From a virus, in the IMG/VR virus record IMGVR_UViG_3300044591_002232, positions 62,001 to 126,000 of that record: DNA of 64,000 nucleotides; one strand, given 5' to 3'. The notes under the pieces are model-generated. The model was not told the origin of the DNA, ran no database searches, and saw only the letters and a program-made list of their open reading frames with translations. The translations under genes were made by a program, and so were the position numbers. Every line of letters begins with the position of its first letter. Positions within the stretch are counted from its first letter, which is position 1. Below, one piece after another: positions 1 through 6,710 of the stretch.

Positions 1-78
1 AACTACAGTTCATGGACCCCAAGAAAAAAGACTATTATGGAACTACTTGGAGACAAGATTCGTAAACTTCTTTCTTGA
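1..78 (+). CDS. C-terminal end of an unidentified small protein (partial)
   Basis: Frame 1 is open from the window edge to a TGA at 76-78 and ends in residues LLGDKIRKLLS, a basic amphipathic helix. The stop lies 2 nt before the next ATG, the tight spacing seen throughout this region. Frame 3 is also open (to TAA at 63-65, ending TTWRQDS), so the frame choice is uncertain. Function cannot be judged. Confidence 0.4.
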   Translation, partial: NYSSWTPRKKTIMELLGDKIRKLLS

Positions 79-80
79 AC

Positions 81-431
81 ATGAAACTCCTCGCAATCGG
101 GCTCAACAAACAACCAGAATACAGCGAGGCTTATGAGGTCGGAGAATGGATGGAAGGTAAAAAATTGGCCGACTATTCTCTATTTGCATACAGCGAACGG
201 GCCGGAATTATCCAACAAATAAACACCGACCCAAGAACACCGAAAGATTATAAAAATTGGCTCAAAATGCTAATCAGACCAATTATAGTAATTTGTGATA
301 ATGACGTTGCCGGGGAACAATTAGCCGAATTCGGTGATTATGTAGAGGTCATTCCTGAAGGTAAAGATCTGGGGGAATCTTCTGATGATTATGTTCAGTT
401 TCTTGTAAATAACTATTGTGCCGATTTTTGA
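81..431 (+). CDS. hypothetical protein, paralogue of the gene at 1209
   Basis: A 116-aa soluble protein. The start is the ATG at 81; a TTG six bases upstream is less likely because the paralogue at 1209-1415 also begins MKLL. The two share MKLL, a GKxLxDY block, an SE pair and a D-x(2-3)-TP motif, so they are a duplicated pair. This copy has an extra acidic C-terminal third with IVICDNDVAGEQ. No known domain recognised. It ends directly at the first terminator/promoter cassette. Function unknown. Confidence 0.75.
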   Translation: MKLLAIGLNKQPEYSEAYEVGEWMEGKKLADYSLFAYSERAGIIQQINTDPRTPKDYKNWLKMLIRPIIVICDNDVAGEQLAEFGDYVEVIPEGKDLGESSDDYVQFLVNNYCADF

Positions 432-497
432 ACTGACCACTCAGGCCGCCCTCGGGTGGCCTTTATGGCCTATACTACTTTCAGTTCAACCACAATT
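431..497 (+). promoter_or_regulatory. terminator-plus-early-promoter cassette 1
   Basis: A GC hairpin (arms 443-451 and 454-462, AGGCCGCCC against GGGTGGCCT) terminates the upstream gene. It is followed by a TATACT -10 box at 471-476 and a leader containing CAGTTCAACCA (482-492) without a Shine-Dalgarno. The same hairpin recurs at 1152-1170. Confidence 0.7.
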
Positions 498-638
498 ATG
501 ACTCTCACCGGATTTGAATACGCTAGTTTGGTGTTCTTTATTTTTCTGGCTCAAGCAAATAAGAACACTCCATCTATTCCAATTATTACTTTTATGTTTG
601 GCGGTTTGACTTTGTTTTTTATGATTGTTGGTAAGTAA
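498..638 (+). CDS. small membrane protein (46 aa)
   Basis: Starts at the ATG at 498, after the TATACT box and CAGTTCAACC leader. An in-frame GTG at 456 lies inside the terminator hairpin and is rejected. Two hydrophobic segments (about residues 8-20 and 28-44) are separated by AQANKNTPS, suggesting a hairpin membrane protein. First gene of a run of very small early genes. Function unknown. Confidence 0.65.
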   Translation: MTLTGFEYASLVFFIFLAQANKNTPSIPIITFMFGGLTLFFMIVGK

Positions 639-641
639 TTT

Positions 642-809
642 ATGATTACAAGAATTTTTTCTGTTGGACTAGGAATTTTTCTAATTATCCTAATCCTATT
701 TTTCAGGGGACTGCCAGTTTTAGTTCTTCTAAAAATGTTTCCCCTGATTGCCCTATTTCTTCTCGCAATTGCTTTTATAATTGCGGGAATTGCCTCAGAT
801 TCAAATTAA
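642..809 (+). CDS. small membrane protein (55 aa)
   Basis: ATG at 642, two bases after the previous stop. The sequence begins MITRIFSVGL and is almost entirely hydrophobic, with two transmembrane stretches (about 5-21 and 25-49) and a short polar tail ASDSN. Same strand and spacing as its neighbours, so probably co-transcribed with the 46-aa membrane protein. A paired membrane complex is possible but only inferred. Confidence 0.6.
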   Translation: MITRIFSVGLGIFLIILILFFRGLPVLVLLKMFPLIALFLLAIAFIIAGIASDSN

Positions 810-837
810 TTTGTCCTTTACTCTCTTAAAAATTACT

Positions 838-978
838 ATGGAACCAACCGTTACAATCACAAAAAAAGAATATGAAAGCCTGCTTGAAGACTCTAAAATT
901 CTCCAAGCACTTTATGCTGGAGGAGTAGATAATTGGGAGTGGTATGGCGAATCCCTGGCATCCCTTGAAGATTCCTGA
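838..978 (+). CDS. small phage protein of the TITKKEYESLL...GVDNWEWY type
   Basis: A 46-aa protein starting at the ATG at 838. It has the pattern TITKKEYESLLEDSKIL followed by ALYAGGVDNWEWY, a short acidic protein widespread in unrelated phages: a helix followed by the aromatic GVDNWE motif. An in-frame TTG at 781 lies inside the upstream membrane gene and is not a credible start. Biochemical role unknown. Confidence 0.7.
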   Translation: MEPTVTITKKEYESLLEDSKILQALYAGGVDNWEWYGESLASLEDS

Positions 979-1018
979 TTTTATTTTTTAACTATCCTTT
1001 ACTCTTTTTTAAAACGTT

Positions 1019-1129
1019 ATGTCTACTGGTAAAATTGTTATTGGCGCCGTTGGTGTTCTTGGTGTTCTTCTAATCAATGGGGCGCCTATTCTCTCACTCT
1101 CTGACAAGGATTTTGTCACTACAAAGTGA
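1019..1129 (+). CDS. single-span membrane peptide (36 aa)
   Basis: ATG at 1019 opens a 36-aa frame beginning MSTGKIVIGAVGVLGVLLINGAP, one glycine-rich transmembrane segment with a charged C-terminal tail (SDKDFVTTK). The stop TGA lies just before the next cassette, the usual gene end here. Too short for family assignment. Confidence 0.5.
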   Translation: MSTGKIVIGAVGVLGVLLINGAPILSLSDKDFVTTK

Positions 1130-1208
1130 CCAATTCTCAAACTGACCACTCAGGCCGCCCTCGGGTGGCCTTTTTGTTTATAATGACTAAGTACATCTAA
1201 ACAATCCC
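1130..1208 (+). promoter_or_regulatory. terminator-plus-early-promoter cassette 2
   Basis: Same GC hairpin as cassette 1 (1152-1170), here followed by TTTTT (1171-1175), a proper intrinsic terminator. A perfect TATAAT -10 box follows at 1179-1184. The next gene starts 24 nt further on. Confidence 0.75.
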
Positions 1209-1415
1209 ATGAAACTTCTTGTTGTTGATCTCAAAAATCCACAGAACTCAGAATACATGAACATACACAATTTTGAATCTTGGATGTCAGGAAAGGCTCT
1301 GAAAGACTACATGTTTGCGAAAGTAAGTGAAACCGGATATTCTCAACTGATTATATTGGATACATACACCCCAACACCATTGAAGCACCAGATTCTTAAC
1401 CAATTGCTTTTCTGA
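1209..1415 (+). CDS. hypothetical protein, paralogue of the gene at 81
   Basis: A 68-aa protein sharing with the 81-431 product the N-terminal MKLL, a W-M-x-GK-x-L-x-DY block and a C-terminal D-x-YTPTP segment, but lacking its acidic extension. Driven by the TATAAT promoter at 1179. The duplication and unequal length suggest shuffling between cassettes. Function unknown. Confidence 0.75.
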   Translation: MKLLVVDLKNPQNSEYMNIHNFESWMSGKALKDYMFAKVSETGYSQLIILDTYTPTPLKHQILNQLLF

Positions 1416-1419
1416 AACA

Positions 1420-1971
1420 ATGCCAAAAAAGAAATCTCCTAAAATTCAAATAGTTAAGGAACTTTCTTTTGATGATGTGATTCAGTCCGAAAAGATTTAT
1501 TCTTCTAGATTTTTTGGAACAGCCAAAAGAATTAAACTTCTTAAAAAACTTGGACATACTTGCGTTTCATGTGGACGATCTGCGTCCAGGCTACAAAAGT
1601 GTAAGGATTTAAAAGATAACAATAGAATTTTCTGGCGCATTCTCTCTGAAGATGATATGGAGATCACTATTGATCATATTAAACCCAAATCATTAGGTGG
1701 TAAGGACACATTGGAAAACTATCAGACAATGTGTTTAGAGTGTAATGTTAACAAAGGAAACACTCTTGGCCTAGTTCGTTTTACTGATTATAAAGGAAAT
1801 ATCTCTGGAAAAGAACTTTGGTTAAAGTGTAAAAAGTGGATATATAAGGGCATTATTGACCGAATTGATGTCAATCCTTATACGGGAAATCCTGAAATTT
1901 TTATCATCAGTGAACGTGGTTCATGCTACAAAATAAACAACAATGCCTTTATCAATCTTAAAAATGACTGA
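1420..1971 (+). CDS. HNH endonuclease
   Basis: A 183-aa protein with a zinc-binding HNH nuclease core. There is a CVSC pair (Cys48, Cys51), the catalytic IDHIKPKSLGG segment (Asp85-His86), Asn100 in TLENYQTMCLEC, and a CLECN-x-NKG segment (Cys105, Cys108, Asn111). This is the McrA/HNH beta-beta-alpha-metal architecture that nicks or cuts DNA. No NUMOD DNA-binding module is evident. It sits between small early genes rather than in an intron, so it is probably a free-standing mobile endonuclease. It starts 4 nt after its neighbour and the next ATG overlaps its end. Confidence 0.85.
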   Translation: MPKKKSPKIQIVKELSFDDVIQSEKIYSSRFFGTAKRIKLLKKLGHTCVSCGRSASRLQKCKDLKDNNRIFWRILSEDDMEITIDHIKPKSLGGKDTLENYQTMCLECNVNKGNTLGLVRFTDYKGNISGKELWLKCKKWIYKGIIDRIDVNPYTGNPEIFIISERGSCYKINNNAFINLKND

Positions 1972-2185
1972 ATTTAACCACTATTTAAGGGATGTAGTAA
2001 ACGAGTACGATGCGTGGTATCCTCAATTGAGATGGGGGCAGATTTATCTTTATGTTCTTTCTAAAAAACAGCCAAATCTGGTTTGTTTTATTGTGGAAAA
2101 CAGAAAACTAGATCCATTTTATAATGATAAAAAAATCGAAGAATTTCTTATTTTTGTCAGAGAAAACTGGGGTAATTATGACTAA
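1964..2185 (+). CDS. hypothetical protein (73 aa)
   Basis: Starts at the ATG at 1964, overlapping the HNH stop by 8 nt; an in-frame ATG at 1943 would overlap more. Aromatic-rich: begins MTEFNHYLRDVV and has WYPQLRWGQIYLYVL, then an acidic C-terminal helix. The RWGQIYxxVL motif is one I associate with small phage proteins, without a known role. Translationally coupled to the next gene. Confidence 0.65.
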   Translation: MTEFNHYLRDVVNEYDAWYPQLRWGQIYLYVLSKKQPNLVCFIVENRKLDPFYNDKKIEEFLIFVRENWGNYD

Positions 2186-2414
2186 GTTTAAAATAGCCAG
2201 AACTTTAAAAAATATAAAGAATGATCCGAGGGTGGATTTCATTTCAGATGAAAGAAGTGGTTGGAACAATGATGGCATTTGGATTTACCTAAAATCTCCT
2301 TATTGGAATTCTTTTTCCGAAACATCTGCTGTTCATGAATTCTCTGTTGCAGAATGTTTGGAAGTTTTCAATAATTATGTGGAAGAGAATCCTGATTATT
2401 GGAAGACGATGTGA
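2178..2414 (+). CDS. hypothetical protein (78 aa)
   Basis: ATG at 2178, overlapping the preceding stop by 8 nt. Basic N-terminus (FKIARTLKNIKNDPR), then aromatic IWIYLKSPYWNSF and an acidic C-terminal helix. No domain recognised. The overlap of the trio 1420-1971, 1964-2185 and 2178-2414 suggests one coupled operon. Confidence 0.65.
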   Translation: MTKFKIARTLKNIKNDPRVDFISDERSGWNNDGIWIYLKSPYWNSFSETSAVHEFSVAECLEVFNNYVEENPDYWKTM

Positions 2415-2519
2415 CACTCCTCAAACTGGCCACTGGGGGCTTCCATGCCCCCCTTTCCCTTGGCATAATAGGTTCATCAGGGGGAAAGCCCTGAATTCAC
2501 CAACAAACTTTTATTCATT
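2415..2519 (+). promoter_or_regulatory. terminator-plus-early-promoter cassette 3
   Basis: Hairpin GGGGGC (2435-2440) with GCCCCC (2447-2452) followed by a T-rich stretch, then a CATAAT -10-like box at 2464-2469. The left edge contains GTGACAC and ACTGGCCAC, the degenerate dyad seen in many later cassettes. Confidence 0.6.
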
Positions 2520-2798
2520 ATGAACCGCGCAGAAACTATCCGTGAATTTCTTAAGGAATCTGGTTCCACTATCATCTCTGTAGAATTTGTAAAAAAGAAC
2601 GGCGAATCCCGCAAGATCCAATTTAACCCGCGTGATCGCCAAGAAATTGTAGGAACCGGCACTAATTCCACCAACCCTGACATTATTCGCGTGAGGGATT
2701 TTAAGATTGCAAAAGATCAAGGTGAAAAAGCCTGGCGGTCTTTTGATGTCAATCGTGTAATTTCTATCACCTCAAACGGAAACACCTTTAACTTCTGA
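2520..2798 (+). CDS. SH3/Sm-like beta-barrel protein (DUF2693/WYL_2 type)
   Basis: A 92-aa protein with the pattern of the small phage family DUF2693 (WYL_2, SH3-like barrel). It has strand-rich IISVEFVKKNGESRKIQF, a variable loop with GTGTNSTNPDIIRV, and the closing RSFDVNRVISITSNG. Related domains occur as small regulators or adaptors; no enzymatic motif is visible. ATG at 2520 follows cassette 3. Family assignment is from motif memory. Confidence 0.65.
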   Translation: MNRAETIREFLKESGSTIISVEFVKKNGESRKIQFNPRDRQEIVGTGTNSTNPDIIRVRDFKIAKDQGEKAWRSFDVNRVISITSNGNTFNF

Positions 2799-2816
2799 TC
2801 ATAAATCAACAGATTA

Positions 2817-3053
2817 ATGCTAAAACTCTCTTACAGCAGAAAAAATGACCCATTTAAATATGTGACTGTTCTTGGAGACCCATTAGGTATTTCTGATCTT
2901 TATTGGCAGTTGACTCATAACTATCGGCCACAAGATGGGGCAGAAATAGGAGAAATTAAGATCACAAATCTTGATGGTGTAGAATTGGATATTAAAGAGT
3001 TTTTACGAAATCCATTTGGCCAAATTACACCGCTTTCTTCTTTTTCAGATTAA
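2817..3053 (+). CDS. hypothetical protein, distant relative of the gene at 14509
   Basis: A 78-aa protein. The segment VTVLGDPLGI near the N-terminus and LDGVELDIKEFL near the C-terminus resemble SLNGDPLGL and IDGVEIDLEQVV in the 137-aa product at 14509-14922, suggesting distant paralogy. No enzymatic motif. Its stop overlaps the start of a tiny following frame. Confidence 0.65.
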   Translation: MLKLSYSRKNDPFKYVTVLGDPLGISDLYWQLTHNYRPQDGAEIGEIKITNLDGVELDIKEFLRNPFGQITPLSSFSD

Positions 3054-3115
3054 TGCTTTACATTAAAATCGCAATCATTGTTTCTCTTGATCTTATTGGA
3101 ATTATGGGTGATTGA
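3053..3115 (+). CDS. possible 20-aa hydrophobic peptide
   Basis: ATG at 3053 overlaps the preceding TAA (TAATG) and reads MLYIKIAIIVSLDLIGIMGD then TGA. The overlap is typical of coupled genes here, but the length makes it doubtful. Confidence 0.25.
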   Translation: MLYIKIAIIVSLDLIGIMGD

Positions 3116-3167
3116 GATATTCCTGCCCATGAATGTAAAGGGCCAATTAATTCTTGTTTGAAACTCT

Positions 3168-3192
3168 GAGGCCCCATAAGGCCTCTTTTTTT
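3168..3192 (+). terminator. intrinsic terminator
   Basis: Perfect 6-bp stem GAGGCC (3168-3173) / GGCCTC (3180-3185) followed by seven T. Ends the early transcription unit just before a late promoter. Confidence 0.85.
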
Positions 3193-3193
3193 G

Positions 3194-3201
3194 TCTAAAT
3201 A
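3194..3201 (+). promoter_or_regulatory. T4-type late promoter (TCTAAATA)
   Basis: TCTAAATA lies 22 nt before the ATG at 3223. The same box precedes gp25, gp8 and gp18 in this window, which supports it as the late promoter variant of this phage. Confidence 0.65.
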
Positions 3202-3222
3202 GTAGAAAATACTTACAATCTA

Positions 3223-3552
3223 ATGGAAGAAGTTATTCTATTTTTGATGCAAGAAGGTTTCGCATCTGATGTAAAAAGCGCAATTCATATTTATGAGGCA
3301 ATGAGTGACGAATGGTTAGACACAATCGACGAAAAACTTTCCTATACACAGGGCCAACCATTACCCAAAAAAGATCAAGAAGCACTTAAAACAATTCAAC
3401 AGAGATTATATGGCCCAGGCGGTCCTTATGAAGGTAAACGTGGAATTACTTCCACTGGAAATAGACAATCCACCCCTAGAGTAACTTTAGGTGATAATTC
3501 CAAACCAACCACAAAAAGAAAAGTAACCAGACAGACATTTGAAGTAAAATGA
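3223..3552 (+). CDS. late protein with an EAMSDEWL module
   Basis: A 109-aa protein under a late promoter inside an otherwise early region. Residues 5-37 (LFLMQEGF...SAIHIYEAMSDEWLDTIDE) match residues 117-148 of the leftward late protein at 30192-30806 (ILVSEGYVSDYESATRILEAMSDEWLVDILTE). Each block ends in an I/L-x-E sequence, the type of site the T4 prohead protease gp21 cuts. The remainder is basic and low-complexity. A virion-packaged internal protein is plausible but inferred. Its stop overlaps the next ATG. Confidence 0.7.
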   Translation: MEEVILFLMQEGFASDVKSAIHIYEAMSDEWLDTIDEKLSYTQGQPLPKKDQEALKTIQQRLYGPGGPYEGKRGITSTGNRQSTPRVTLGDNSKPTTKRKVTRQTFEVK

Positions 3553-3917
3553 CCCAAAGATCCCAAGAAATAATTAGAACAATCAAAAAAGCCGGATCCG
3601 AGGCCGGTGACCGCACCCTAGACCTTAACCGCAAGGAAGTTGAGGACCTGAGGCAAAATACAAAGAAGACCTACAAACAATTTCTTGAGGCCGTAAATCC
3701 AAAACTTGGAATGAGCAAGTCTTATGGTGATTCAGACTATCAAGAAAGGTTACAAAAACAAAGAAAGAAAGAACAAGAAAAAAAAGAAGCCGGGAGACAA
3801 AAAACATCAGACGAACTGTATAAAGAAAGAACCAGAGGGAGAGGAATTAGAGCAACCAATAAAGAAGGCCAAAAAGGATGGATTAAAAATGGTAAATTTA
3901 CAGTAGGCGATTGGTAA
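3549..3917 (+). CDS. basic lysine-rich protein, probably late
   Basis: A 122-aa protein coupled to the upstream late gene by ATGA. Very rich in Lys, Arg, Glu and Gln (residues 60-100 are mostly charged). It contains KTYKQFLEA at residues 40-48, resembling the T4 capsid-targeting consensus MKTYQEFIAEA but internal. The C-terminus KGWIKNGKFTVGDW is of a type I recognise in small cyanophage proteins. A DNA-associated or packaged protein is possible. Confidence 0.65.
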   Translation: MTQRSQEIIRTIKKAGSEAGDRTLDLNRKEVEDLRQNTKKTYKQFLEAVNPKLGMSKSYGDSDYQERLQKQRKKEQEKKEAGRQKTSDELYKERTRGRGIRATNKEGQKGWIKNGKFTVGDW

Positions 3918-3983
3918 ACTGTCCACTCATGTCCTTCAACGGGGCATTTTTTGTTTATAATCGTTGAAATTCATCACAAAACA
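3918..3983 (+). promoter_or_regulatory. terminator-plus-early-promoter cassette 4
   Basis: Hairpin ATGTCC (3929-3934) / GGGCAT (3942-3947) with one wobble, then a T tract to 3952. TATAAT at 3956-3961. ACTGTCCAC (3919-3927) is the variant half-site seen also at 6074, 14444, 15203 and 19004. Confidence 0.65.
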
Positions 3984-4166
3984 ATGGATAAAAAAGAAAT
4001 TAAGGCCGCGATTAAGGAAATTGAGCAAGAACAACTCTCTAGAGAATTGAGGCAAAGTTTTATTGAAAAGGGCGTTTATGGATGGTATCGAGATCCTGAA
4101 ACTCCTGATTGTAAAATCACAAAAAAGGGGTGGATGAAAAGGGGAATTATCACCTGGGTCGGTTGA
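3984..4166 (+). CDS. hypothetical protein (60 aa)
   Basis: ATG at 3984, downstream of TATAAT; an in-frame TTG at 3951 lies upstream of the -10 box and is rejected. Basic helix-rich N-terminus (MDKKEIKAAIKEIEQEQ) and KKGWMKRGIITWVG end. No domain recognised. Single-gene unit between two cassettes. Confidence 0.6.
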   Translation: MDKKEIKAAIKEIEQEQLSRELRQSFIEKGVYGWYRDPETPDCKITKKGWMKRGIITWVG

Positions 4167-4237
4167 GGAACTGTCCACCACTAATCACCCAACCCATCAC
4201 TGTCGTTTAAACTGATTCCAGTTAAACAATTTTCGTC
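4167..4237 (+). promoter_or_regulatory. early promoter cassette 5
   Basis: ACTGTCCAC half-site at the gene end, TAAACT -10-like box at 4208-4213 and leader CCAGTTAAAC before the ATG at 4238. No terminator hairpin seen. Confidence 0.45.
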
Positions 4238-4546
4238 ATGGCCACTCAGGAACAGAAAACTATTTGGCTCATTGGAGCCGTGGAAAAACTGGGCAATTTG
4301 GGTTTTATGAATAGTCTTTCTCATAGGCTAGATGAGTATGGTATTTCTATATTTTGGGAAGTTGATGAAATCAGGGATATTTTGTTTGAAGATAATAATG
4401 AACTAAAAATGTACATTTATGGGTGGTTTCATGAGGATCTTGATGATGAAGATCTAGATGATCTTTATGATATTGTTTTAACTTTTAAAAATAATAGAAA
4501 TAAAGTATTTACATACGGAATGAATAACTTTCTTCTTGTTAAATAG
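4238..4546 (+). CDS. hypothetical acidic protein (102 aa)
   Basis: Begins MATQEQKTIWLIGAVEKLG and has a strongly acidic segment (HEDLDDEDLDDLYDIV, residues 65-80). Mixed helix/strand; no catalytic motif seen. Acidic small early proteins are often DNA mimics or inhibitors, but nothing in the sequence shows this. Confidence 0.65.
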   Translation: MATQEQKTIWLIGAVEKLGNLGFMNSLSHRLDEYGISIFWEVDEIRDILFEDNNELKMYIYGWFHEDLDDEDLDDLYDIVLTFKNNRNKVFTYGMNNFLLVK

Positions 4547-4556
4547 TTAAAAAGTC

Positions 4557-4682
4557 ATGAACACTCCCAATTGGCAACACAACTCCGAGAAGAAAAAGAA
4601 AACTCGGGGAATTTCTAAAAACAAGATAAAAGCAAGAAAACAAGCGTTAAATCACCTTAAAAGAAAGTTTAGGGTGATTTGA
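4557..4682 (+). CDS. highly basic 41-aa protein
   Basis: ATG at 4557 soon after the previous stop opens a frame starting MNTPNWQHNSEKKKKTRG and containing KNKIKARKQALNHLKRKF. More than a third of residues are Lys or Arg, suggesting nucleic-acid binding. Short, but codon use and spacing match neighbours. Confidence 0.5.
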   Translation: MNTPNWQHNSEKKKKTRGISKNKIKARKQALNHLKRKFRVI

Positions 4683-4777
4683 TCGAGGAGGTCAGTATTG
4701 TATCACTGATTATGGATCCTGTCAAGTCCTAGGGTCAATTGTTTAAAATCCACACTAACCACTCACTATTCTTTATT

Positions 4778-5206
4778 ATGAAACTCATTTCTATTGACGA
4801 AAAATGGCCAACAGAAAAAGATACTGATAAAAATGGAAAGATTTGGGTGTATCGTATACCGTCTATGACTAAATGGGATAGGACTGGTCAGCTGTTTAAA
4901 ATTTCTTTGGAACAATATACTGAACCACTTAATGTTGAAATTATTCATTTTACCCAGCCATATAAAAAGGTTGGAGATAATCAGTATATTCATTCACCCC
5001 AAAAATGTACTAAGTTGGAGTATACTAAATTATCTAGAACAGCATATAATAACAGAATCCAATGGCCTTATTGGATACCTGGACATATTCTACTTGAACC
5101 AGTCGAAAGAGACGACAATAAAAAAGCGATAATCAGTAGTAATTTTCCTATTGTTAAAGGACATGTTACACTTGAAGAATACAATAAAATTATTAATAAA
5201 AAGTAA
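4778..5206 (+). CDS. hypothetical protein (142 aa)
   Basis: Starts at the ATG at 4778; an in-frame TTG at 4739 precedes the putative -10 box (TAAAAT, 4744-4749). Begins MKLISIDEKWPTEKDTDKNG, with an aromatic WPYWIPGHILLEP segment. No family recognised. About 95 non-coding bases upstream hold only this weak promoter. Confidence 0.65.
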   Translation: MKLISIDEKWPTEKDTDKNGKIWVYRIPSMTKWDRTGQLFKISLEQYTEPLNVEIIHFTQPYKKVGDNQYIHSPQKCTKLEYTKLSRTAYNNRIQWPYWIPGHILLEPVERDDNKKAIISSNFPIVKGHVTLEEYNKIINKK

Positions 5207-5370
5207 TTAATATAGAATATAGCTCCCGCATCTTCGGAACAAACCAACTCTACTGGAAGTCAGAATAAAAGTCAAGCGACCATGTGACAATAACAAAATC
5301 GTCATAAGGACTATTGACTCATTTTAGACTTCATGCTAAATTATCTTTGTTGATTGAGGAATCACTTTTT

Positions 5371-5634
5371 ATGGAACTAACTTTTGACAATCTTAAAGTT
5401 ATTTCAGCATATAATTTTGTTGAGTTCATTGATATACCATCTGGAGACGTGATTTTTGTTTTGAAATCAGGTGAACATTTTTCAGATGAATTACTAACTT
5501 CTGATGCGTTTAAGACTCTTTTTTGCTTGATCTATAATGAGGGTATTGTTTGCGGAAAATCAATGGGTATTGTTTGCGGAAAATCAATTTTGAAAAGGCA
5601 AATTGAACGGGTTCTTGACAAATGTGATTGTTAA
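5371..5634 (+). CDS. hypothetical protein with internal 8-aa duplication
   Basis: An 87-aa protein from the ATG at 5371, preceded by GAGGA at 5356-5360, one of the few genes here with a Shine-Dalgarno. Its C-terminal part contains MGIVCGKS twice in succession, from a perfect 24-bp tandem duplication, and ends in a CDC tripeptide. Four Cys lie in the last 30 residues. Function unknown. The 5207-5370 gap shows no other gene. Confidence 0.6.
   Translation: MELTFDNLKVISAYNFVEFIDIPSGDVIFVLKSGEHFSDELLTSDAFKTLFCLIYNEGIVCGKSMGIVCGKSILKRQIERVLDKCDC
5541..5588 (+). repeat. perfect 24-bp tandem duplication inside a gene
   Basis: Two identical 24-bp units, 5541-5564 and 5565-5588, keep the reading frame and duplicate eight residues. 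Identity at every base implies a recent event. Confidence 0.95.
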
Positions 5635-5681
5635 GGTAATTAAAGAACTAACACAACAACCAACCTTTTTCTAATTAAATT

Positions 5682-6056
5682 ATGAACGACCAACTTCAGG
5701 CTCAAGTTTCTCAAATTCTTGCCGAGATTATGACTTCGGTGGGAGAAGTTAAAGACTTTTCTTTTGCTCAACTTCCAGACATTGCCCAACAATATATTTC
5801 TTATGGTCTGTGGATTAACACTTTTTATGCGATTGGGTTAGTTGTTTTTATTATTGGACTATTGGTGAGTATTGGATTCATTGTTCAACTAGCAAAAAGA
5901 GAGCATAATAGTGAAATTCTTATATTTATTACGTTTCCTATAGTTTTTTTAATTTTTAGTGTTGGCGGACTAGGCTCTAAAATTCATGATCTAATTCTAA
6001 TTCATAATGCCCCGAAAGTGTGGTTCATTCTGGAAATTAAAAATCTTCTTTCTTAA
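5682..6056 (+). CDS. phage membrane protein with two transmembrane spans
   Basis: A 124-aa protein: amphipathic N-terminus with FSFAQLPDIAQQYISYG, then hydrophobic spans at about 46-69 and 79-97, and a short C-terminal helix. The combination ELPDI/LPDVxQQ plus two spans is known from small phage inner-membrane proteins of unknown role. Holin-like activity is possible but not indicated by gene context, since no lysis gene is adjacent. Confidence 0.6.
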   Translation: MNDQLQAQVSQILAEIMTSVGEVKDFSFAQLPDIAQQYISYGLWINTFYAIGLVVFIIGLLVSIGFIVQLAKREHNSEILIFITFPIVFLIFSVGGLGSKIHDLILIHNAPKVWFILEIKNLLS

Positions 6057-6140
6057 GTAGACACTTTCATAACTGTCCACTAATTCACCACTAGACCACC
6101 ATTTACGCCTTATACTGATCTCAGTTAAACATTTTTAGCC
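6057..6140 (+). promoter_or_regulatory. early promoter cassette 6
   Basis: GACAC...CTGTCCAC dyad fragment (6060-6080), TATACT -10 box at 6111-6116, leader CTCAGTTAAAC before the ATG at 6141. Confidence 0.6.
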
Positions 6141-6611
6141 ATGACCACCAAAACACAACTCCAAACCAAAATTCAAGAACTGGAATCCGAGCTTCAAGAG
6201 TTCAAACAACAACTGAATAACTACAAAGAGACACCAACCATCGAAACCGCCAAAGTTGGTGATGTTCTAGAAGACGGTTGTATCGTCCTTAAAAAAGAAA
6301 ATGGTGTCGCTCTTTTGGTGGCCCCAAAATCAACCGAGGTTTATGTTACTTGGAGTAAAGAGTTTTCAACAGTATTCAAGAAACTAGAAGAACAAGGATT
6401 TAATCCTTCTCAGTTCTTTATTCCAACCGAAGAACAACTGAATCTTGCCTATAAGACCATTCCTCAACACTTCGCCAGCACCGGCTATTGGTCTTCTACA
6501 GAGTTTAATGCTACTAACGCTTGCATCGTGGGCTTATTTAATGGCTTTGCGTACACCAGCTATAAGACGGCTACGAACTGCGTGCGTGCCTTCCGGTGTG
6601 TTACTTATTGA
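6141..6611 (+). CDS. coiled-coil protein with DUF1566/C-type-lectin-like C-terminal domain
   Basis: A 156-aa protein. Residues 5-30 form a coiled coil. Residues 92-152 match the DUF1566/Lcl pattern (FIPTEEQLNLAY, YWSSTEFNATNA, then CVRAFRC), a C-type-lectin-like fold used for ligand or surface binding and also found as the target of diversity-generating retroelements. The last 100 bases use noticeably GC-richer codons (gcg, acg, cgg, gtg, tgc) than the rest of the gene, so this end may have a separate origin. No reverse transcriptase is in the window. The early-type promoter argues against a tail-tip role. Confidence 0.7.
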   Translation: MTTKTQLQTKIQELESELQEFKQQLNNYKETPTIETAKVGDVLEDGCIVLKKENGVALLVAPKSTEVYVTWSKEFSTVFKKLEEQGFNPSQFFIPTEEQLNLAYKTIPQHFASTGYWSSTEFNATNACIVGLFNGFAYTSYKTATNCVRAFRCVTY

Positions 6612-6710
6612 ACCTTGAATTTTGATACTTGATACTTGGGATTTTCATGATAAACTCTAAGAATTTTCTGGAGAAAATAGAGTCGCAAACCTGATTCTTG
6701 CCACAAACTG

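Noticed and set aside
456-638. GTG start at 456 for the first small membrane protein
   Set aside because: It lies within the terminator hairpin and upstream of the -10 box; the ATG at 498 fits the promoter.
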